From the NCBI RefSeq assembly GCF_029761915.1, contig NZ_CP121695.1, positions 1,364,001-1,428,000 of the forward strand: 64,000 nucleotides of DNA, written 5' to 3'. Positions 55,075 through 62,974 of the stretch are shown piece by piece (position 1 is the first letter of the stretch; each line of letters starts with the position of its first letter). The translations under genes and the position numbers were made by a program. A model generated the notes under the pieces. That model had not been told where the DNA came from, made no database searches, and saw only the letters and a program-made list of their open reading frames with translations. The DNA is from Bradyrhizobium sp. CB1650 (GTDB lineage: Bacteria > Pseudomonadota > Alphaproteobacteria > Rhizobiales > Xanthobacteraceae).

Positions 55075-55391
55075 TCGAGGTCATCGATGCCGAGCGCTGC
55101 ACGTCCTGCGACATCTGCGTGAACGTGTGTCCGACCAATGTGTTTGACAAGACCGATGGGATTCCAGTAATCGCCCGCCAGAGCGATTGTCAGACCTGCT
55201 TCCTGTGCGAGCTCTATTGTCCCGAGGACGCGCTCTATGTCTCGCCCTTCGCGGATGAGGCCCAGCGGATCGACGTCGTCGCGCTGAAGCGAACGGACGC
55301 GATGGGCAGCTATCGCCGCGCGGTTGGCTGGACTGACGACACCCGGGATCGCCGCGGCGTCGACCACAGCTATCTGCTGTTTGGGCATTGA
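55071..55391 (+). CDS. 2[4Fe-4S] ferredoxin, AprB-like partner
   Basis: A 106-aa ferredoxin. Two complete CxxCxxCxxxCP motifs: Cys 10/13/16/20 (CTSCDICVNVCP) and Cys 40/43/46/50 (CQTCFLCELYCP). The C-terminal 50 residues form a tail wrapping partner proteins in AprB-like subunits. Its start overlaps the flavoprotein stop by 4 bases, so the two almost surely form a complex with electrons passing between FAD and the clusters. Confidence 0.93.
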   Translation: MIEVIDAERCTSCDICVNVCPTNVFDKTDGIPVIARQSDCQTCFLCELYCPEDALYVSPFADEAQRIDVVALKRTDAMGSYRRAVGWTDDTRDRRGVDHSYLLFGH

Positions 55392-55485
55392 GCTCAGGGC
55401 CCGCGATCCCGAGCGACCGAGGCAACCTTGCAAGCAATTCATCGAATAGAAGCTGCCGGCATTTATCCCCAGTCGGCTTCAGCAG

Positions 55486-56883
55486 CTAGACACTGGTGAG
55501 CCGACGACGTGGTTTCGGCGATTGCTCGCTATCGGTTTTGGCGAGCCGCGCGGCGAGTACCGCACATTGGTTGCGGATATCGGGGATCGCAATGATCTCC
55601 CAGAAGGCGGCGCGGGTCAGCGGTCCGATTGCGAACAGTCGACGCGAGCCAATGCCGCTGCGATCGATGATCGCACAATCGGCGTCCGTCTCGATGCCGA
55701 TACAGAGTGGGTCGATACGTGCAAGGCCGCGATCGAACAGGCTACGTACCGCTGGATTGGCGGTGGCGCGGGGATCCTTGACGATGCCGGTGCAATCGAC
55801 GACGGCGCCGACCTGCATGTCGCGAATGTCGGCATCGCCGCGTCGGCGATAGCTGATCCAGACACCGGCGTCGTTCGGTCTGACGCGGATCGCTTTGGCA
55901 GCCATCAGGATGAGTTGTCCCGTAGAGAGCGCTTGCGTGATGCGGGACTCGACCTCGGGCGCCATGCGATGGCGATGCACATCCCACCAGGCGCGCGCGT
56001 GCTCCAGGAAGCGGCGCTTCGAGGTCGACGGGAGCTCGCGCCATAGCCGTTGGGTGTAGGGACGAAGCCCGTCGATGACGCCGCGCCAGTCACCTCCCTC
56101 AGCAACCTGCCGGTCAATACGGTCCCGAAGCCAGCGCAGCAATCTGCTGATGTCGGCGCCAAACGGAACCTCAGTCTCCGCGATAGGCACAGCATCGACG
56201 CGGCGATGAGATTTTGCGAGCAGGCCGCGCCGCGACATCGCTATGATCGGCCCCCGGTGCCCATCACGGAGCAGCGACAGAACGTAGTCGACCATCGTAA
56301 GCCCCGTGCCGAGGATCAGAACGGTCGCATGCGGGGGGATGGGAGCGGCTGATGGCGGCGCCCAAGGATCTGCATGACCGGGACTGTTGGCTCTTGTATC
56401 ATGTCCGGTCGCGAGAACGACGGCGTCGCCGAGAAGCGTGCGGCCGTCCTCCAGGGTGACCAAGACGTCAGCGTGGCCTTCGCTGATGCTGACGCAAATG
56501 CCATGCACAATCGAGAGACGTTGCGCGTCCGCCTGATCCGATGTCCGCTGTTCAAGCAGGCTCGCGATGTAGTCGCCATAGATGCGCCGAGGCACGAAAC
56601 AATAGGGATCGGGACATACCGGCACATCTACCTCACGTGAGACCAGCCAGCGCCAGAAATGATCCGGCTGGTCCGGCAGCGCGCTCATATTCGCGACACG
56701 CACATTGAGCAGGTGGTCGGGATTGCCGGTATGGTAGGCGATGCCGCGTCCGATATCGGGACGCTGTTCGATTAAAGTGACGCGAAGTTCCTGCGCCGGC
56801 TGCTGCAACAGCTGATACGCCAGCAGGACGCCGCTTGCGCCACCGCCGATGATGATGACGTGACGCCCGCGTGAACCCGTCAT
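55486..56883 (-). CDS. FAD/NAD(P)-binding protein (YdhS/HI0933-like)
   Basis: A 465-aa protein with a Rossmann FAD motif (VIIIGGGASGVLLAYQLL, GGGASG at 13-18) and the FAD_NAD_binding family signature RGIAYHTGNPDHLLNVRVAN then DHFWRWL. A second nucleotide motif (VLILGTGLTMVDYVLSLL) lies near residue 193. Family members include uncharacterised YdhS and hydroxyacylglutathione-type neighbours; no reaction is firmly known. It is convergent with the ferredoxin gene, ending 94 bases from it. Confidence 0.85.
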   Translation of the reverse strand: MTGSRGRHVIIIGGGASGVLLAYQLLQQPAQELRVTLIEQRPDIGRGIAYHTGNPDHLLNVRVANMSALPDQPDHFWRWLVSREVDVPVCPDPYCFVPRRIYGDYIASLLEQRTSDQADAQRLSIVHGICVSISEGHADVLVTLEDGRTLLGDAVVLATGHDTRANSPGHADPWAPPSAAPIPPHATVLILGTGLTMVDYVLSLLRDGHRGPIIAMSRRGLLAKSHRRVDAVPIAETEVPFGADISRLLRWLRDRIDRQVAEGGDWRGVIDGLRPYTQRLWRELPSTSKRRFLEHARAWWDVHRHRMAPEVESRITQALSTGQLILMAAKAIRVRPNDAGVWISYRRRGDADIRDMQVGAVVDCTGIVKDPRATANPAVRSLFDRGLARIDPLCIGIETDADCAIIDRSGIGSRRLFAIGPLTRAAFWEIIAIPDIRNQCAVLAARLAKTDSEQSPKPRRRLTSV

Positions 56884-57777
56884 GCCGTCGCTCTACCGAT
56901 CAGCCGTCCGCACACTATGTGCGGTGCCAGGGAATAGTTTCGTGACCTGATTTCGGTGCTGGATGCGTTGGCGTCCAGCGTGGAGTTGGGCTGTGTTTTC
57001 GACCCAAGCGTGGTCGATGCGAGAGGCGCGGTCACCCGTGCGGCCCGAATAGAAAGAACTCGTGGAGATTATCCCGTCCATCGGCCGCCGCCGAGCGCGC
57101 AAGTCTTCGGCGCCATCTCTGTATTCGCCGAGTCACACGACGAAGAACGTGAAGCCAACACGGTGCCGGCTGCATAAACTGTCCTCCGCATTGTAGGTAT
57201 TTGCAAGATAGCATGTCTTGGTGCGGGCCGGACGCGAATCTCGGCGGTGCCAGCAACTTTGAAATCGAGAACGTGCCGCGTTTCCTTGCAGGAGGATAAT
57301 TTCCTCGGCGAGCACGCCGATGAAAATTCATTTTCTGCAGACTGATGCAGACCCCTATGAGTTCGGCGAGATGCTGTCGTGTTCCGCGTTCCGCCTGTGA
57401 CGTCGATGATCGGTTTCGAGCCTAAACGGCACATTGAGCTGGGGCTCAGCCCGTTCCGATCCGCAGCGGCCAATCGACATCGCCATAACCTTCCTGCGTT
57501 CCGGCCTGCCGCAAACGCGGTCTCGCGTCGAGGCGCCAACTTTGGATACCCATTTCATTGACGGTGGTACCATTCTGCCGGATATTCGAGCGAGCAAGTT
57601 GTGCTGCTCTGGGTCACGCAATGCAAACGAAAGACAGACAGTTGATGTGTGACATGCGACGCCGCATGCCCCATCGCTGCGTCTCGGCGGCGACCGGCGT
57701 CTGTTGTTGATTGTACCGACAAATCCAAGTCCATCGACAGTCAGACAGGAGCGCCGAAATCCGGCGGTTGAGCACAC
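56884..57777. other. 0.9 kb without a supported gene
   Basis: Only short frames with poor composition on both strands. Contains the promoters of the flanking genes and possibly eroded sequence; I see nothing to annotate. Confidence 0.5.
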
Positions 57778-57987
57778 ATGTCCCAAGCCTATGTCATCGA
57801 AGTATCAGATCGAACCGCCGGTATCGTTGTCGCCGACGAGCGCGGCTTCTGCTTCTTCTCGTCCGAACGCGCTTTTGACAGGCTCGATGGCGGTCATTTC
57901 GGCTCCGCTCGGGCTGCCGAGCGCGCGGTGAGGGCGCTTCTTGATCGACGACGGCAGGCCGGCGGCACCGTCGCATTTACCCGTTGA
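57778..57987 (+). CDS. hypothetical small protein
   Basis: A 69-aa frame, MSQAYVIEVSDRTAGIVVAD followed by ERGFCFFSSERAFDRLDGG. The alternating strand/helix pattern and regular composition argue for a real protein. Similar short proteins are often found beside sulfonate-type importers in bradyrhizobia. It precedes the broken ssuA-like gene by 20 bases, likely same transcript. Function unknown. Confidence 0.65.
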   Translation: MSQAYVIEVSDRTAGIVVADERGFCFFSSERAFDRLDGGHFGSARAAERAVRALLDRRRQAGGTVAFTR

Positions 57988-58007
57988 TCAAACTTGAAAG
58001 GACGAAC

Positions 58008-58403
58008 ATGATTACGAGGCGAGTTATTATCGCCGGTGCCTTCGCGCTCACTGCGTTGGCGGTCGATCCGGCGCGCGCGAAAGACAAGCCAACCGAGATA
58101 CGCATCGGGACGCAGGAAGGCGGCCTGTTTCCCGCAGTCCGCCAACGTCATACCGTGGAGGACGCATTCAAGCCACTCGGCATCGAGGTGAAGTGGATCG
58201 ACTTCGAGTTCGGTCCGCCACTTCTCGAAGCCATCAATGTCGGCAGCGTCGACTTCGGCTTCGTCGGTGACGCGCCGCCGATCTTCGCGCAGGGAAGGCT
58301 GAGATCATTATTGGGAAGCAGCGCCACGGGCCGACTGGCACTGTCAATCTGTCATTCCAAGGCGAATTCACGCGATTTTCCGATCTCGCTGATCGAAAAA
58401 TGA
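58008..58403 (+). pseudogene. truncated sulfonate-binding protein (SsuA-like)
   Basis: GAAAGGACGAAC precedes the ATG. A signal peptide (MITRRVIIAGAFALTALAVD) leads to EIRIGTQEGGLFPAVRQRHT, then PLGIEVKWIDFEFGPPLLEA and NVGSVDFGFVGDAPPIFAQG, the N-terminal lobe of SsuA. Homology stops near residue 93; the remaining codons are unrelated and the frame ends at 58403. Two thirds of the protein is missing, so it is non-functional. Confidence 0.85.
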
Positions 58404-58976
58404 TTCCCATGGCGCCATCGCGACCCCTCCAAGCCATTGATTTCGTTGTCTCGAAACTGTGGGATCCTGGCACCGATCATGGTGAGGACCTCACGCCGAA
58501 ACACATAATGGTGATCCGCCAATGATTCCCCTCGCGTTTGCACTCGCCGACACGAGTGAAGATTTCAACCGCGCAGCAACAATCGATCCGTTTCGCGCCA
58601 ACAAAAGGATACCGCTTTCCCGGACTCGCCGAAAAAGAGTTTGGCTTGGACTCGCTCGCCCGCAATTTCTCTGAGACTATTGATCGTCAGCCGATGGTGC
58701 CTGCGAGGGGAATACTGATGACGTGCGCCGACGTCTTCGACGAAACGAAAGCCTGCGCATTGCCAACGTCGTGTCGCACGATCTGTTGTTGACGCACCGA
58801 CGATGCGTTGCGGATCAAGCTTCCTGATCGCTCCGACCTTCCGATAACTCCTGGGCTGACAGCGGTTTCAATCAGCCCCTTCCCAACTCGCTGACCCGGT
58901 GCAGCGTGGACGCATCGTGCTGCCTGCTTCCCATGACGCCCTTTCGGCGCAAGCCAACCCAAATGAGGTAACTCAA
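58404..58976. other. decayed or non-coding stretch upstream of sfnG
   Basis: About 570 bases. No frame matches the missing rest of the ssuA-like gene; short frames on both strands carry no motif. A deletion between the binding-protein gene and sfnG probably created this junction. Confidence 0.45.
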
Positions 58977-60077
58977 GTGACCACCAGCAATGATCAGATC
59001 AAATTCGCCTATTGGGTGCCCAACGTCTCCGGCGGATTGGTCATCAGCAAGATCGAACAGCGAACCGGATGGGATATCGACTACAACCGCCGCCTGGCGC
59101 AGATCGCGGAAGAGAGCGGCTTCGATTATGCACTGAGCCAGATCCGTTTCACCGCCGGCTATGGCGCCGAGTTCCAGCATGAGCCGGTCGCCTTCAGCCA
59201 CGCATTGCTCGCTGCAACAAAGAAATTGAAGGTGATTGCGGCGCTGCTGCCCGGGCCGTGGAATCCGGCGGTGGCGGCCAAGCAGATCGCAACCATCAGC
59301 CAGCTCACCGAAGGCCGCGTCGCCGTCAACATCGTCAGCGGCTGGTTCCGCGGCGAGTTCACGGCGATAGGCGAGCCCTGGCTCGATCACGACGAACGCT
59401 ACCGCCGCTCGGAGGAATTCATCCGCGCGCTGCGCGGAATCTGGACGCAGGACAATTTTACGTTCCGCGGCGATTTCTACCGTTTCTCGGACTACACGCT
59501 GAAGCCGAAGCCGGCGCATCCGTCGCCCGAGATCTTCCAGGGCGGCAGCTCGCGCGCCGCGCGCGACATGGCCTCGCGGGTGTCGGATTGGTACTTCACC
59601 AACGGCAATTCGGTCGAGGAGATCAAGAAGCAGGTCGATGACATCAGGGCCAAGGCGCGCGCCAACAATCATTCGGTCAAGATCGGCGTCAACGCCTTTG
59701 CGATCGCGCGCGAGAGCGAGAGCGAGGCGCGTGCGGTGCTGGATGAAATCATCGTCAAGGCCGATCCGGAGGCGGTCAATGCCTTCGGCCATGAGGTGAA
59801 GAATGCCGGCAAGGCCTCACCGGAAGGCCAGGGTAATTGGGCGAAATCGAGCTTCGAGGACCTCGTCCAGTACAATGATGGCTTCAAGACCAACCTGATC
59901 GGCACGCCGGAGCAGATCGCCGAGCGCATCGTCGCGTTGAAGGAGGTCGGCGTCGATCTCGTACTGCTCGGCTTCCTGCATTTCCAGGAGGAGGTCGAGT
60001 ATTTCGGCCGCCGCGTCATTCCGCTTGTCCGTGCGCTGGAGGCGAAAACCGCCGCGCACGCCCAGGCTGCCGAGTGA
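58977..60077 (+). CDS. sfnG: dimethylsulfone monooxygenase SfnG
   Basis: A 366-aa FMNH2-dependent monooxygenase converting dimethyl sulfone to methanesulfinate in the DMSO2 pathway. The sequence follows SfnG almost throughout: FAYWVPNVSGGLVISKIEQR, ALSQIRFTAGYGAEFQHEPV, GPWNPAVAAKQIATISQLTE, NIVSGWFRGEFTAIGEPWLD and IFQGGSSRAARDMASRVSDW. I chose the GTG at 58977 as start because homology begins there, although the frame is open 26 codons upstream. It heads an operon with a Liv-type ABC transporter; the reductase gene at 47258 could supply FMNH2. Confidence 0.93.
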   Translation: MTTSNDQIKFAYWVPNVSGGLVISKIEQRTGWDIDYNRRLAQIAEESGFDYALSQIRFTAGYGAEFQHEPVAFSHALLAATKKLKVIAALLPGPWNPAVAAKQIATISQLTEGRVAVNIVSGWFRGEFTAIGEPWLDHDERYRRSEEFIRALRGIWTQDNFTFRGDFYRFSDYTLKPKPAHPSPEIFQGGSSRAARDMASRVSDWYFTNGNSVEEIKKQVDDIRAKARANNHSVKIGVNAFAIARESESEARAVLDEIIVKADPEAVNAFGHEVKNAGKASPEGQGNWAKSSFEDLVQYNDGFKTNLIGTPEQIAERIVALKEVGVDLVLLGFLHFQEEVEYFGRRVIPLVRALEAKTAAHAQAAE

Positions 60078-60102
60078 ACGGGAGTTTGGCGAGGTGACCG
60101 CG

Positions 60103-61011
60103 ATGGCGACGGATGCCGGTGTCCTTGCGTTGGAGGCTGCTCCAGCGGAAGGACAGGCGCGCGCAACGGCGATTGCCGATGCCGACGATCGGGTGCTCAC
60201 GCCGGCCGCAGATCGTGCGGCACGGCCGGTGCTGGCGTTGACCGATATCGCGCTGACATTCGGCGGCGTCGCGGCGCTGCGCGACGTCGATCTGGAGGTC
60301 GCGCCGGGCGAAATCCGCGCGGTCATTGGGCCCAATGGCGCCGGCAAGAGCTCGCTGCTCAACGTCATCAGCGGGCTCTATCGGCCCGACCGCGGCCGGG
60401 TGTGGCTCGGCGAGCGCGCGTTCACCCAGGTGCCGACGGTGCACCTGGCCGCGCATGGCGTCGCGCGCACGTTCCAGAACCTTGCGATCTTCAAGGGGCT
60501 GTCGGTGTTCGATAATGTCCTGATGGGGCTCGCGCATCGCGTGCGCGCCGGTTTCCTGCGCCAGATTGTCGGCTCGCCGCTGGCGCGCCGGATCGAGGCG
60601 GAAAACCGCGCCGCCGCCGAGGATGTCATTGGCTTCCTACACCTTGGCGATGTTCGTGAGCGCGCCGCCGGAACCTTGCCCTACGGCCTGCAGAAGCGGG
60701 TCGAGCTCGCGCGGGCCCTGGTCGCGCGGCCGACGCTGCTGCTGCTGGACGAGCCGTTCGCCGGTGTCACGTTGAGCGAGAAGCGCGAACTGTCCGAGCA
60801 CGTGCGCAATGCGCGCGACAGCTACGGCGCCACCATCGTGCTGATCGAGCACGACATCGCCGTGGTGCTGGGATTGTCCGACCGCGTCGCGGTGCTCGAC
60901 AACGGCCGCAAGATCGCCGACGGCACGCCCGACGAGGTGCGGTCCGATCAGGCTGTGATCGACGCCTATCTCGGGGTCGCGCATCAGGACGTCACGGAGC
61001 TCGCGGTCTGA
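60103..61011 (+). CDS. Liv-type ABC transporter ATPase (LivG-like)
   Basis: A 302-aa ATPase of the branched-chain amino acid/urea importer group. Walker A GPNGAGKS is at residues 76-83, the Q-loop GVARTFQNLAIFKGLSVFDN and the signature LPYGLQKRVELARAL follow, then Walker B TLLLLDEPFAGVT. About 40 extra N-terminal residues precede the ATPase core; GTG at 60094 and ATG at 60103 are both possible starts. It begins 25 bases after sfnG and its stop overlaps the permease ATG (TGATG). Confidence 0.92.
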   Translation: MATDAGVLALEAAPAEGQARATAIADADDRVLTPAADRAARPVLALTDIALTFGGVAALRDVDLEVAPGEIRAVIGPNGAGKSSLLNVISGLYRPDRGRVWLGERAFTQVPTVHLAAHGVARTFQNLAIFKGLSVFDNVLMGLAHRVRAGFLRQIVGSPLARRIEAENRAAAEDVIGFLHLGDVRERAAGTLPYGLQKRVELARALVARPTLLLLDEPFAGVTLSEKRELSEHVRNARDSYGATIVLIEHDIAVVLGLSDRVAVLDNGRKIADGTPDEVRSDQAVIDAYLGVAHQDVTELAV

Positions 61012-61901
61012 TGTTCGACTATCAATTCTTCATCGAGGTTCTCGTCGGCGGCCTGCTGTCGGGGGTGATGTACTCGCTGGTCGCGATCGGATTCGTGCTG
61101 ATCTACAAGACCTCGGGCGTGCTCAACTTCGCGCAGGGCGCGATGCTGCTGTTCGCAGCGCTGACCTTCGTCAGCCTGGTCGAGCGTGGGGTTTCGTTTC
61201 CGCTTGCGTTCCTGATCACGCTGGCGATCATGGTGGTACTTGGCGTGACCGTCGAGCGTACGGTGCTCCGGCCGCTCGTCAACCAGCCGCCGATCACCCT
61301 GTTCATGGCAACGCTCGGGCTGTCCTACGTGATCGAGGGCGCGGCCCAGCTGTTGTGGGGCACGCAGGTTCACGGTCTCGATATCGGGATTAGCGACGCT
61401 CCGCTGGATATCGCCGGCGTCTTCATCAGCCGGTTCGATCTGTTCGCCGCGGCGGTCGCGGGAAGCCTGGTGGTGCTGTTCGCGCTGTTCTTCCGCTACA
61501 CGCGGACCGGGCTCTCGTTCCGCGCCGTTGCCGATGATCCGTTTGCGGCGCTGGCCGTCGGGCTCCGCCTGCCGCGGGTCTGGGCCAGTGTGTGGACGGC
61601 CTCCGGCATCGTCGCGCTGGTCGCAGGACTGTTGTGGGGCGCGCGGCTCGGCGTGCAGTTCTCGCTGTCGCTCGTGGTGTTGAAGGCGCTGCCTGTATTG
61701 GTGCTGGGAGGCTTCGACTCGATTGCCGGCGCGATCATCGGCGGGCTTTTGATCGGCGCCATCGAGAAGCTTGCCGAAGTCTATGTCGGGCCGTTGTTCG
61801 GCGGCGGCATCGAGGCCTGGGCCGCCTATGTCGTCGCGCTGGTGCTGCTCTTGGTACGGCCGGCGGGGCTGTTCGGGCAGAAGCTGGTCGAGAGGGTCTA
61901 G
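61011..61901 (+). CDS. Liv-type ABC transporter permease (LivH-like)
   Basis: A 296-aa permease. FFIEVLVGGLLSGVMYSLVA, IYKTSGVLNFAQGAMLLFAA, and GLLWGARLGVQFSLSLVVLK with GGFDSIAGAIIGGLLIGAIE are the LivH family landmarks. Translationally coupled to the ATPase gene; the second permease follows after 4 bases. Confidence 0.94.
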   Translation: MFDYQFFIEVLVGGLLSGVMYSLVAIGFVLIYKTSGVLNFAQGAMLLFAALTFVSLVERGVSFPLAFLITLAIMVVLGVTVERTVLRPLVNQPPITLFMATLGLSYVIEGAAQLLWGTQVHGLDIGISDAPLDIAGVFISRFDLFAAAVAGSLVVLFALFFRYTRTGLSFRAVADDPFAALAVGLRLPRVWASVWTASGIVALVAGLLWGARLGVQFSLSLVVLKALPVLVLGGFDSIAGAIIGGLLIGAIEKLAEVYVGPLFGGGIEAWAAYVVALVLLLVRPAGLFGQKLVERV

Positions 61902-61905
61902 GGCG

Positions 61906-62949
61906 ATGAGCGCAGCACCATCGACAGGACAGCGCGCGCCCGGCGTCCGGACCATCGCGATCGCTGTCGCGGCGGTGGTTGCGTTTGGCGTCATTCCGCT
62001 GGTCGGTTCGGACTACCTGCTGGATGCTGTGCTGACGCCGTTTCTGGCGCTGGCGCTCGCCGCCGTCGGGCTCAACGTTCTCACCGGCTATGCCGGCCAG
62101 GTGTCGCTGGGCTCCGCCGCCTTTCTCGCGGTCGGCGCCTACGCCACCTATAATCTTCACCTCCGGCTGCCGGAGCTGCCGCTGCTCGTCGATCTGGTGC
62201 TCGCCGGCTTCATCGCGGCCGCAATCGGCATCGTGTTCGGCTTGCCGAGCCTGCGCCTGCGCGGGTTCTATCTCGCGGTCTCGACCTTGGCCGCGCAATT
62301 CTTCGTGCAATGGGCGCTCACCAAGTTCGGCTGGTTCTCCAACGACAATCCATCCGGCGTGATCGACGCTCCCGTGCTCAGCGTGGCCGGTCTGTCGTTC
62401 ACCAGCCCGGCGGGGCGCTACGTGTTCTCGCTGAGCGTTGTGACGGTCGCGACGTTCCTGACCTTGCGGCTGCTGCGCTCGCAGAGCGGCCGCAACTTCG
62501 TCGCGGTGCGCGATCATGAGCTCGCTACAAAGGTGATCGGCGTGCCGCTACTGCGTACCAAGCTGCTGGCGTTCGGCGTCTCCTCGTTCCTGATCGGCAT
62601 TGCCGGGGTGCTGTGGGCCTTCGCCTATCTGCGCACGGTCGAGCCGGCCGGCTTCAATCTCGATCGTTCGTTCCAGATCCTGTTCATCATCATCATCGGC
62701 GGGTTGGCCTCGCTGCGCGGCGCGTTTCTCGGCGCCGCCTTCATCGTGGTGTTCCCGCTGATCCTGTCACGCGCCGGCGCGGCCCTGCTCGGCGGCGTGT
62801 TCGACTCGGGCGTGCTTGACATGAGCCAGCGCATCGTGGTCGGCGCGTTCATCATCGCATTCCTGATTGCCGAGCCGCGCGGCCTGATCGCGCTGTGGGA
62901 TCGGCTTTGGACGGTTCTGACGCGGCAGGTCGCCGCGCGCAATACATGA
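61906..62949 (+). CDS. Liv-type ABC transporter permease (LivM-like)
   Basis: A 347-aa permease: ALAAVGLNVLTGYAGQVSLG, AFLAVGAYATYNLHL, LRGFYLAVSTLAAQFFVQWA and FIIIIGGLASLRGAFLGAAF are LivM signatures. I chose the ATG at 61906, which follows the LivH stop by 4 bases; the frame is open across the end of that gene. It precedes the binding-protein gene by 25 bases. Confidence 0.94.
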   Translation: MSAAPSTGQRAPGVRTIAIAVAAVVAFGVIPLVGSDYLLDAVLTPFLALALAAVGLNVLTGYAGQVSLGSAAFLAVGAYATYNLHLRLPELPLLVDLVLAGFIAAAIGIVFGLPSLRLRGFYLAVSTLAAQFFVQWALTKFGWFSNDNPSGVIDAPVLSVAGLSFTSPAGRYVFSLSVVTVATFLTLRLLRSQSGRNFVAVRDHELATKVIGVPLLRTKLLAFGVSSFLIGIAGVLWAFAYLRTVEPAGFNLDRSFQILFIIIIGGLASLRGAFLGAAFIVVFPLILSRAGAALLGGVFDSGVLDMSQRIVVGAFIIAFLIAEPRGLIALWDRLWTVLTRQVAARNT

Positions 62950-62974
62950 ATTTTACACCACTGGAGAGACTAGG

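Noticed and set aside
60984..61994. 336-codon minus-strand frame opposite the LivH-like permease
   Set aside because: Charged, repetitive composition mirroring hydrophobic codons; the permease is certain.
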